Assembly: GCF_020829625.1 (NCBI RefSeq)
Contig: NZ_JAIVFX010000002.1
Location: forward strand, 434,001-498,000
DNA length: 64,000 nucleotides
From: Nostoc sp. XA010
GTDB lineage: Bacteria; Cyanobacteriota; Cyanobacteriia; Cyanobacteriales; Nostocaceae
Direction: 5' to 3'
The translations under genes were made by a program, and so were the position numbers. The notes beneath the pieces were generated by a model. That model did no database searches and had not been told where the DNA came from. It saw only the letters and a list, made by a program, of their open reading frames with translations. Position 1 is the stretch's first letter. Every line of letters starts with the position of its first letter. Of this stretch, positions 43,139-50,466 are shown piece by piece.

Positions 43139-44269
43139 CTAAGTTGATGTTTCTGATGAAAGACCCAGGTAATTTTGTACAATCTGCAAAATGCGCTCTG
43201 CTGCATGACCATCTCCAAAGGGATTAATTGCATTTGCCATTGCTGCATAAGCATCTGGATCGCTAAGTAACTCAGCAGCATTTGCTAAAATGTTCTCACT
43301 TGTAGTGCCTACAAGTTTGGCTGTACCGGCTGCAACAGCCTCTGGTCTTTCGGTGGTATCTCTTAAAACTAATACTGGTTTTCCCAAGCTGGGGGCTTCT
43401 TCTTGCAAGCCACCAGAGTCAGTGAGCAAAAGATGCGATCGCCCAATTGCACCGACCAATTCTCCATAATCTAGAGGATCTGTCAAGAAAATTCGCGGAT
43501 GATTCCCTAAAAGTTCTTGTAACGGAACTCGCACTGTCGGATTGCGGTGTAATGGTAGCAGCAAAGCTGTATCAGGAAACTTGTCTAAGATTTGTAAAAA
43601 GCCCTGAGCGATCGCTAACAGAGGTTCTCCCCAATTTTCTCGACGATGAACTGTTGCTAACAGAACGCGGTATGAATTCCAGTCTAAGCCTGGTACATTA
43701 CAAACTGCTTGGGTTCCAGCTACATTCAACAGCGCATCAATTACCGTATTACCCGTCATGTGAATTTCACCCAAAACACCAGAACGGTGCAAATTTTCCA
43801 CAGCCCAAGGAGTCGGCGCAAAGTGCAACTGAGTTATTTGAGAAATCAACCGTCGATTAGCTTCTTCTGGGTAAGGATTGAAGATATCATCAGTTCTTAA
43901 ACCTGCTTCTACATGACCGATAGGGATTTTTTGATAAAAAGCTGCCAAAGCTGCGGCAAAAGCCGTGGTAGTGTCTCCCTGCACCACCACTAAATCTGGT
44001 TTTTTATCCTTAAATAATGCTTCTAACCCTTGTAAACTACGGCAGGTAATATCATTTAGAGATTGCTGTACCTGCATAATTTCCAAGTCATAATCTGCCT
44101 TGATGTTGAACAGTTGCATAACTTGCTCAACCATCTCTCGATGCTGTCCAGTTAAAATTACTTGGGACTCAAAACTTGAAGACTTTTGGAAAACCTGAAT
44201 CACAGGAGCTAGTTTAATTGCTTCTGGACGAGTACCCAAAATAATGCAAACGCGTTTTTGATTAGTCAT
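43139..44269 (-). CDS. wecB: UDP-N-acetylglucosamine 2-epimerase (non-hydrolysing)
   Basis: A 376-residue WecB/MnaA-type enzyme that interconverts UDP-GlcNAc and UDP-ManNAc in the cytoplasm for surface polysaccharide. Key elements: VCIILGTRPEAIKLAPVI at the N-terminus, VVVQGDTTTAFAAALAAF, PIGHVEAGLRTDDIFNPYPEE, LLATVHRRENWGEP and LLTDSGGLQEEAPSLGKPVL, which hold the substrate and catalytic histidine/acidic residues of the family. No other polysaccharide gene is adjacent. The start ATG is preceded by repeats of AGTCATTAGTCAT. Confidence 0.95.
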   Translation of the reverse strand: MTNQKRVCIILGTRPEAIKLAPVIQVFQKSSSFESQVILTGQHREMVEQVMQLFNIKADYDLEIMQVQQSLNDITCRSLQGLEALFKDKKPDLVVVQGDTTTAFAAALAAFYQKIPIGHVEAGLRTDDIFNPYPEEANRRLISQITQLHFAPTPWAVENLHRSGVLGEIHMTGNTVIDALLNVAGTQAVCNVPGLDWNSYRVLLATVHRRENWGEPLLAIAQGFLQILDKFPDTALLLPLHRNPTVRVPLQELLGNHPRIFLTDPLDYGELVGAIGRSHLLLTDSGGLQEEAPSLGKPVLVLRDTTERPEAVAAGTAKLVGTTSENILANAAELLSDPDAYAAMANAINPFGDGHAAERILQIVQNYLGLSSETST

Positions 44270-44489
44270 TAGTCATTAGTCATCTGTCATTTGCCAATGG
44301 TTATAGTCAATGGTCTATGGTCAATAGTCAATACTTAGCGATCAATCATCACACAAACTATAAATATAAGTAAGTCAACGTAAATAATTATCGTTGGGAT
44401 AAAGCAGCACGAAAAAGGGTTTAAGCCTTATTTACTTTTCTTAACACAGTTTGTTTTTATTGTGCCGACTTCCTTAAAAGGATTCACAC

Positions 44490-44680
44490 AATAAGCATGA
44501 AAAAACCCGGCTTAATCGGGTAGATGCACTGTTTATCGAATTTATTTATAATGACGAGACCTTGATCTCACAAGTAAAATCACAAACAGCATGAAAAAAC
44601 CCGGCTTAACCGGGCAGACGCACTGTTTGTCGTATTCACCTGTAATGACTAAATTTTAATCTCACAAGTTAAAGGGCAAG
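44490..44680 (-). repeat. Tandem duplication (about 94 bp) of a gene 3' end with its terminator
   Basis: Two copies begin at about 44496 and 44590 with GCATGAAAAAACCCGGCTTA. On the minus strand each has a short fragment like TCEIK, then a spacer, then ACCCGATTAAGCCGGGT (upstream-most copy with CCCGGTTAAGCCGGG) and a U-run. The proximal copy is the real end of the membrane protein gene; the distal is a duplicate with an early stop. Both hairpins would act as terminators. Confidence 0.75.
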
Positions 44681-45023
44681 CAGCGTAAACAGTAGCCTGC
44701 ATTTGGTCTGCCTCTCCATGCAACCAGCTTAACCATTTAATTTGACTAGGATGAACTCCTTTAACAGTTAGTACACCCGCAGCCAATACAACTGCCATGA
44801 CATTAAACATTATTAAAGCGCCTGCAACAAGCAAAACAGCACTAACAGGCATCACCGATTGTAAGATGATCGACAACAGACATCCGACCGTAGCCATCAA
44901 GACAACTAGTGGAAAACCGACAACCAACAAACATACTGCTAATGTAAAAGTCCATATTAAAAAGCTTTTAATCATTAACAAGGAGTAGGTCTTTCCTAGA
45001 TTAGAGCTTTGAGCAGAAACCAT
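44649..45023 (-). CDS. Small multi-span membrane protein
   Basis: About 124 residues from MVSAQSSNLGKTYSLL. Three hydrophobic segments: SFLIWTFTLAVCLLVVGFPL, LMATVGCLLSIILQSVMPVS and AVLLVAGALIMFNVMAVVLAAG, then a cytosolic tail with VYAACPLTCEIKI. Family not recognised; it seems specific to cyanobacteria. The tail and the terminator are tandemly duplicated downstream. The 5' neighbour region up to pilT (about 700 bases) is without a gene. Role unknown. Confidence 0.6.
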   Translation of the reverse strand: MVSAQSSNLGKTYSLLMIKSFLIWTFTLAVCLLVVGFPLVVLMATVGCLLSIILQSVMPVSAVLLVAGALIMFNVMAVVLAAGVLTVKGVHPSQIKWLSWLHGEADQMQATVYAACPLTCEIKI

Positions 45024-45038
45024 GACTTTTCCTCCCAA

Positions 45039-45757
45039 AAATACACAACGAATTTTAATTTTCAGTCATATCTCGCTTTTGGCGAGTAAACTGATTTGTC
45101 TCTCAGTGAAATTCAGTATATAAAAACTAATTGGAAAAATGAGCATTTATTTACTAAACTTTACAGTTAATTTTTTGTAATTATGAATTAAAAGTCAACG
45201 TTTATATCTATGTCAAACAACTTGTTTTATGCATCTGCCTTCAGATATATAAGCTAAAAGGTATGAGCTTTTAACCTTGATCCCCACGATATTACTCCTA
45301 TTGAACTTAACATTTCTTATAAAAATTAGTGTTGGTTCTCATAATTCATAGATGGGCTGAATAAATGATCTGCTAGTGTTTGTGCTGTTAATTGCTGGCA
45401 ATTCGTGTCCATGCGTAGGATAAATTTCTCATCTAAAAAGCTCAGAATATTTATGCTTTGTTATAAGTATTATTTAATACTAACTAATCTATGCATTTTT
45501 CCTGAAGGAGTTTTAGTCCCGACCTGTGTTAAACCAGGTTAAATAGGTTAAATAATTTATCTAAGTAATCTGACTAGTGGAATTCCAGGAGAAAAAAGAT
45601 ACAAATTGAGATGGATGAAATGGATTGACATAGTTCTAGAGTTTCAATCCATTTCATCACCACTAAAGCTCGGGTGCAAGCACTCTCCAAAAGTCATCGA
45701 AGTAAGTGACTTGACTTCTCGTTAATTCAACTTTTTAACTGCCAAATGTGAAGATAT
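45039..45757. other. Region upstream of pilT (719 bp), with a 15-bp hairpin
   Basis: No gene on either strand. The part from 45614 to 45658 forms a perfect 15-bp hairpin without a T-run (see separate entry). The remaining sequence is AT-rich. Confidence 0.6.
45614..45658. promoter_or_regulatory. Perfect 15-bp hairpin upstream of pilT
   Basis: GATGAAATGGATTGA and TCAATCCATTTCATC flank a 15-base loop (CATAGTTCTAGAGTT). It ends 99 bases before the pilT start and no T-run follows, so it is not a simple terminator. It could be an operator, an mRNA leader structure or an inverted-repeat relic. Confidence 0.45.
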
Positions 45758-47032
45758 ATGACACAATCACAGTCTCCATCAAATTCTAACTCTGCTGCCG
45801 GACGTAACCTGCCACCAATGCCGCCGCCACCACCGCCAACCTCTGCTACCCAGAGGCAGATGACACAAACGTTGGATATGTCAGATAGGAGTAGCAACGC
45901 GCCTGTTGCAGGTCATCGTCCGGTTAGTCCACCATCAATACCTACTTCAGTTCTTCCTAAAAACAGCAGTGCGGGGCCCACTTTAGAGAAGTTAATTAGG
46001 GAAGCTTACGATCAGGGATATTCTGACTTGCACTTAGGTGTAGGTGAAGTACCCCGCTTCCGCACCCGAGGAGAAATTCAATCAATGGATTATCCAGAAA
46101 CAGATAAAGAAACTTTTATGAATTGGTTGCGGGAGGTGATGAGTGAAGGGGAAATTCAGCGTTTTGAAGAACACTTAGAATTTGACGGAGCAACTCAATA
46201 TGACTTTGCTCGCGTGCGGATTAATGTTTTTGGGACCCTTAGAGGGCCTGCGATGGTATTGCGGTTGATTCCGCTAAAAATCTTAACTATGGAACAGTTA
46301 AGATTACCCCCAGTTCTTCGGGATATTTGCCATCATCACAAAGGTTTAATTTTAGTGACTGGGCCCACTGGTTCTGGTAAGTCCACCACAATGGCAGCGA
46401 TGGTTGACTACATCAATAAGGAGATGGCCAAGCATATCATCACCATTGAAGACCCGATAGAATTTATCCATCAAAGCCGCAAGTCTTTAGTCAAACAACG
46501 GGAAGTGGGAATGCATACCCGGAAATTTGATAACGCTTTGAAAGCAGCTTTACGGGAAGATCCAGATTTGATTCTGGTCGGGGAAATGCGGGATAAGGAA
46601 ACAGTCAACACCGCCTTAAAAGCCGCTCAGACTGGTCACTTAGTTATGGGAACCCTACACACCAATAGCGCTGTCAAAACCATTGAGCGGATTCTCAATC
46701 TCTACTCTGGTGATGAACAGGATGCAATGCGGGTGGCAATATCTGAGTCTTTGGTGGCAGTAATTGCCCAAGGTTTGTGCCGTACAACTGACGGGAAGCG
46801 GGCTGCTTTCCATGATGTGCTGATCAATACTGAGGCTATTAAAGAATGGATCAAAGATGGTAAGTATGATGAAATTGGCGAGTTGATGAAACAAGCTGGC
46901 TTTGACGGCATGATTACGATGAATCAGTCATTGCTCAATCTCTATCAAGACGGTCGCATCACAGAAGAGACTGCTTTGGAAATGTCACCAACTCCTAACG
47001 AAATGGCACAGTTTCTCAGAGGTCGAGTTTAA
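45758..47032 (+). CDS. pilT: Type IV pilus retraction ATPase PilT
   Basis: A 424-residue PilT-type motor that disassembles pili from the inner face of the membrane. N-terminal 70 residues are Pro/Ser-rich (an extension common in cyanobacteria), followed by a DLHLGVGEVPRFRTRGEI PAS-like domain. The motor has Walker A GPTGSGKST (about residue 205), Asp box TIEDPIEFIH, Walker B PDLILVGEMRDKET and the His box TGHLVMGTLHTNSAVKTIERI. PilT-specific signature: AIAQGLC is here VIAQGLCRT. A PilB partner is not in the window. Whether it carries the specific C-terminal AIRNLIRE motif is unclear, as the end reads ITEETALEMSPTPNEMAQFL. Confidence 0.93.
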   Translation: MTQSQSPSNSNSAAGRNLPPMPPPPPPTSATQRQMTQTLDMSDRSSNAPVAGHRPVSPPSIPTSVLPKNSSAGPTLEKLIREAYDQGYSDLHLGVGEVPRFRTRGEIQSMDYPETDKETFMNWLREVMSEGEIQRFEEHLEFDGATQYDFARVRINVFGTLRGPAMVLRLIPLKILTMEQLRLPPVLRDICHHHKGLILVTGPTGSGKSTTMAAMVDYINKEMAKHIITIEDPIEFIHQSRKSLVKQREVGMHTRKFDNALKAALREDPDLILVGEMRDKETVNTALKAAQTGHLVMGTLHTNSAVKTIERILNLYSGDEQDAMRVAISESLVAVIAQGLCRTTDGKRAAFHDVLINTEAIKEWIKDGKYDEIGELMKQAGFDGMITMNQSLLNLYQDGRITEETALEMSPTPNEMAQFLRGRV

Positions 47033-47586
47033 TATTATTGGGCATGGGGCATGGGGCATGGGGCATTGGGCGTTGGTTATTCTCCCCTGCCTCTCCCACT
47101 CCCCACTCCCAAATATCTTTGTCATCCTGGTTGCGGTTATCAAAAATTTGGGTCGAAAACCCTGTCGTTCTACGACGGCTTTTGGTAAAATAATGGTTGT
47201 GGAAGGGTAATCAACCACTTAAAAAACCCGATTGCTGCCTAATACGCAGACGCTGTACCTTGACAATTGAATCTAGGGGGTTCTACTTCGTAGTTTTAGT
47301 ATCACCTGGAAGTAGGTAAAAGATTTACAGGTACTAGACAACTGGCATTAAAGCTTACGAGGTCGCTCGGCTTTAAAATCAAACAAATTTTGCAGTAATG
47401 CAACTAGGGTAGGGCATACCCAAAGTTAACGCTTGAAGAGAGAACCACCTCTGAATTAGATAACGCAAGGAATCTAATTGAAGTGGACTCGTTGAATCAA
47501 GAATCCTCATGCTTTCAGGCTGAGGAGTGTCAAAGCTAAGGTAAAAGGTAAAGAGAGAATTTTTTACTTTTAGCTTCCTAACCTCT
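47033..47586. other. 554-bp intergenic region with IS-end-like remnant
   Basis: Contains low-complexity GGGGCATGGGGCATGG repeats (47040-47070), a CTGTCGTTCTACGACGG hairpin (about 47161-47177), and the IS200/IS605-like end at 47440-47535. No gene. Confidence 0.6.
47440..47535 (+). mobile_element. Remnant of the right end of an IS200/IS605-like element
   Basis: The phrase GTTGAATCAAGAATCCTCA, a small imperfect hairpin (CCTCA ... TGAGG) and AGTGTCAA resemble the right end that follows tnpB in many cyanobacterial IS200/IS605 elements. The frame before it reads like a TnpB C-terminus (VDSLNQESSCFQ, where such proteins usually end in KQE-type residues). No transposase or TnpB domain survives upstream. 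From recall only. Confidence 0.45.
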
Positions 47587-48354
47587 GTGAATAATTTAAC
47601 GACAAATAAACTATCTACACCCCAGTTGTTTAAAGGCATTGCCCTATTTACACCTGGAGGAGATTTAATTTACTGCATCGACCCTAGCAAGCAAGGTAGA
47701 TGGCATTTGCATCTGTGTTCGGCTTTGCAAGAAATCTTAGATTTACCACAGCCACCGCACTTTTTAGTACCTTGTTATACTGCAACTATTGACCACTGGT
47801 TAGATCCACGCACTCAACAAGTGCGTACTTTTGCTGAAGCTTATCCAGCTGTAATTAGACATCAAGCTTTGCTTAATGCGATTTTTGCCACAGGGGAGTT
47901 AGTATGGCAAGCAGCTCCTTGGCAAGAGGGGTTGTGCGATCGCATGGTATTAACAAGTTATCGTTCCTCATTCCCGCAGCTTTGGGAGGATCACGATTTA
48001 GTTGTCCGTCTAGACCTTTCTGAACCTGTGCCAAAATACCACCAACCAGTAATAGTACAAAAAAAGGAAGCTATCACACAAGGCTATGTTCTGCGATTGT
48101 TTGTTGCCGGACATAGCAGTACCACCGAACGCATTCTGCAAAATTTACACGAATTGTTGGAGCGATCGCTGGGACATCCTTATACTTTGAAAGTGATTGA
48201 TGTTTTAACTCATCCAGAACAAGCAGAACTCAATCAAGTTTCTGCAACCCCTACCCTTGTCAAAGTTTGGCCGCACCCAATTCGGCGAATCGTTGGGGAG
48301 TTGGATCATGTAGAAAAGATTTTACAGATGTTAGCTGCTAAGGAAAAATTTTAA
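47587..48354 (+). CDS. Two-domain protein with C-terminal KaiB-like domain
   Basis: A 255-residue protein starting at GTG (MNNLTTNKLST). Residues 1-155 form a domain I cannot name (PQLFKGIALFTPGGDLIYCID at start, then IDHWLDPRTQQVRTFAEAYPAVIRHQALLNAIF). The C-terminal 90 residues are KaiB-like: YVLRLFVAGHSSTTERIL, LKVIDVLTHPEQAELNQV, ATPTLVKVWPHPIRRIVGEL, following the same order as the clock protein KaiB ([24 protein letters not shown] type). This fold also forms the sensor of SasA. The protein is not a kinase. It lies 554 bases after pilT in the same direction. Clock or stress role inferred. Confidence 0.8.
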   Translation: MNNLTTNKLSTPQLFKGIALFTPGGDLIYCIDPSKQGRWHLHLCSALQEILDLPQPPHFLVPCYTATIDHWLDPRTQQVRTFAEAYPAVIRHQALLNAIFATGELVWQAAPWQEGLCDRMVLTSYRSSFPQLWEDHDLVVRLDLSEPVPKYHQPVIVQKKEAITQGYVLRLFVAGHSSTTERILQNLHELLERSLGHPYTLKVIDVLTHPEQAELNQVSATPTLVKVWPHPIRRIVGELDHVEKILQMLAAKEKF

Positions 48355-48731
48355 TTTTTATCACGAATTGAGGTTAAAAGTGAAACGCAGAGCTTTCCTA
48401 AGTCGCCAATATTATAGACAAGCCTGTACAATTATTGACAAACGTTGAAGTGTATTGCTTTATATACAAGTCCCTACTAGGGATTGAAACGTGTTTGGGA
48501 TGTAGCTGCTTTACTTGCACTTGTGAATTGCAATTAACCAAAATTTTTATCAGAGGTAGCTAAAATTACCCACAGCGAGTTATTTGGAGAGCTAGAGGCA
48601 AAAACTGAACTTCTGCGATCGCATCACAATTGCTCATGGCTACAGCAATATACAGATAATTATGGACTCACTTAGCAAATTGATCAACTCAAGCGATCGC
48701 TTGCAGTACATTCAGATATTGGATGAGAACT
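48355..48731. other. 377-bp gene-free region
   Basis: No gene. It includes a solitary CRISPR-repeat-like sequence (48470-48490) and two HIP1-like sites (near 48617 and 48695). Confidence 0.6.
48470..48490 (+). CRISPR. Solitary CRISPR-repeat-like sequence
   Basis: The sequence CCCTACTAGGGATTGAAAC (48472-48490) matches the 3' half of the CRISPR repeats of Nostoc (which end in CCCTATTAGGGATTGAAAC-like form). Only this one unit is present; no second repeat or spacer pattern follows, and there are no cas genes in the window. Confidence 0.4.
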
Positions 48732-49646
48732 TTATGGCGATTTTGTTAAATTATAAAACCTGTCAGAACGCATCTGAGTTCCATTTCGCCAAATTTCCAC
48801 TTTTTCAGGGCTGACTAAATAATAAAAACTACCATTATCTGCTCGATATCTGCCTTCGCCAATATTTAAAGCTGCGATTTTTATAGGCTTGCTTGGGTCT
48901 TGTTTCAACTGCCCAATATAAAATAACTGACCATTTTCTTCACAGACTTTTACACGAATACTTACAGTCTCACCCTCAATAATGGTAACTCCATTGCATT
49001 TAGTATCAGTGCTAACAGGTGCAAAACCTATTGAAATTGGCTGTGAACGTGAAACTTGTTTTGCTAGTGGGGGTGTTGAGACTGGGTGGTTTTGATTATC
49101 CAGTTGCTGAACTTTAGAAGCAGAAGCAACACTTGCAGTTAAGGATGTTAACACACGAAGGGGGTCAAGTGCTATTCGACCATTTGGATGAACTTCAAAG
49201 TGCAGATGAGGCGCTGTACTATTGCCTGTAGATCCCATTTCAGCAATAATTTGACCTTGAATGACCTGTTGATCCTTGCTCACCAACAAACGGCGATTGT
49301 GCCCATAAACAGTGATACTGCCGTCAGAATGTTTAATAGTTATAGCATTGCCTAATCCCCAATTATCCCAACCTGCTTTAATGACTGTACCAGATGCAGC
49401 AGCAATAATAGGAGTTCCAGATGCCCCTGCAATATCAATTCCTTCATGTTGATATTTGCGGAAGCCTTGAGAAATAAATCCTTGAGTCGGCCAGATTAAG
49501 TTAGAAGCAGGGATGGGAGTTTGCCCAATTGGGGAATCGTCCGCCAACTGTGTTAGGGCAGATGTAGTTGTACTTAATACGGCGGTTAAGGATATTAACC
49601 CAATTAGTCCATAAGTGCGGTATCGACAAAGGGTGACTTTTTTCAT
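48732..49646 (-). CDS. M23-family metallopeptidase (LytM/murein hydrolase type)
   Basis: A 304-residue exported protein. The N-terminal hydrophobic segment (about 12-32, YGLIGLISLTAVLSTTTSAL) is a signal peptide or anchor. The M23 domain has zinc ligands in YQHEGIDIAGA (H-x3-D) and in PHLHFEVHPNG (HLH), plus the family GHNRRLLVSKDQQVIQGQII strand, in residues about 62-165. It cleaves peptidoglycan cross-links, or acts as an activator if catalytic residues elsewhere are lost; all three visible ligands are intact. The C-terminal 130 residues are unassigned and mention of IGEGRYRADNGSFYYLVSPE suggests a beta domain. Confidence 0.9.
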   Translation of the reverse strand: MKKVTLCRYRTYGLIGLISLTAVLSTTTSALTQLADDSPIGQTPIPASNLIWPTQGFISQGFRKYQHEGIDIAGASGTPIIAAASGTVIKAGWDNWGLGNAITIKHSDGSITVYGHNRRLLVSKDQQVIQGQIIAEMGSTGNSTAPHLHFEVHPNGRIALDPLRVLTSLTASVASASKVQQLDNQNHPVSTPPLAKQVSRSQPISIGFAPVSTDTKCNGVTIIEGETVSIRVKVCEENGQLFYIGQLKQDPSKPIKIAALNIGEGRYRADNGSFYYLVSPEKVEIWRNGTQMRSDRFYNLTKSP

Positions 49647-49779
49647 AAGTTGAAAGTTTATTTAAATAATTCAGATAGTTTCTGATTATTTGCTGTTTCA
49701 AGCTTACTCGGTAAATATCAGGAAATTTAGCAGATATAACATTACACCTTGGCGCTACGAGTCTAATATGTGCCCCGTA

Positions 49780-49815
49780 TGCCAGCCACCGACGCATCGA
49801 ACGGTGGCATACGTT
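49780..49815. promoter_or_regulatory. Hairpin with 3-base bulge between two minus-strand genes
   Basis: GTATGCC-AGC-CACCG and CGGTGGCATAC around ACGCATCGAA. It lies about 25 bases after the stop of the 49838-50275 gene. No T-run, so it may be a weak terminator or a processing site. Confidence 0.4.
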
Positions 49816-49837
49816 ATAGTGATTCTTCCCTTCTGGC

Positions 49838-50275
49838 TCAGGACTTAGTGTAATTCTCGATTACTTTGGCGAAGTCTGGCACTGCTTCTTCTACGTGCTT
49901 TTTGGCTGAACCGCGAAGTTTTTCATAGGTTCCTCGCACGATTTGACGCTTGGCGTTCTTGACTCTAGCATCGGTGACACCGAGTAGCGCGTCTGCCGTC
50001 TGAGAGCGATTCGCATTCAGGTATTCAACTGGATCGCCTTTCTGTACGCCTTCACTCCAGATGGGATCAAGTGCTGTGAAGCATTGCGGTAAAATCTGCT
50101 CAACCACGTAGGGGATATACCCTGGCTTAACCCCCTTCAGGGCGGCGAAGGCAGTTTTTAAAGCGATGCCACTCATGCCTGACTTGGATGCAAGCTGTCC
50201 TTCAATCATGTTGCAACAGTCATCTATGACCATAGCCTTTTTGGTCGGGTTCAAAAGTCCCTCACTCAGTCCCAT
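49838..50275 (-). CDS. Conserved hypothetical protein (possibly DUF6918)
   Basis: A 145-residue helical protein starting MGLSEGLLNPTKKAMVIDDC. Further on: EGQLASKSGMSGIALKTAFAA, KGVKPGYIPYVVEQILPQ, and a basic C-terminal half VTDARVKNAKRQIVRGTYEKLRG. The order (a domain with a GLSG-type loop and a YV-x-x-x-LP motif) resembles a family of small actinobacterial and cyanobacterial proteins, which I tentatively call DUF6918. No membrane span or signal. Lies next to the RND pump but 190 bases apart and without obvious link. Confidence 0.6.
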   Translation of the reverse strand: MGLSEGLLNPTKKAMVIDDCCNMIEGQLASKSGMSGIALKTAFAALKGVKPGYIPYVVEQILPQCFTALDPIWSEGVQKGDPVEYLNANRSQTADALLGVTDARVKNAKRQIVRGTYEKLRGSAKKHVEEAVPDFAKVIENYTKS

Positions 50276-50466
50276 TTCAGTTTTCCTTATCTAAGTACTT
50301 AATTTCTATTCGACTAATTTTTTTAGCAAGCAGGAAATTACAGAAAATCGTATCAGAGTTAGAGGATGTTATAGACATCACATTTTCACTCCTTAAGTCT
50401 ATTGCTGATAACGGGTGCTTCTCATTCTTGGGTTCGCGTTCTTGTAGAGAGAAAAAACGGCAAAAG

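Noticed and set aside
47161..47177. CTGTCGTTCTACGACGG hairpin as a possible CRISPR leader or RNA
   Set aside because: A single short stem, no repeats follow, and no link to the CRISPR-like unit 1.3 kb away.
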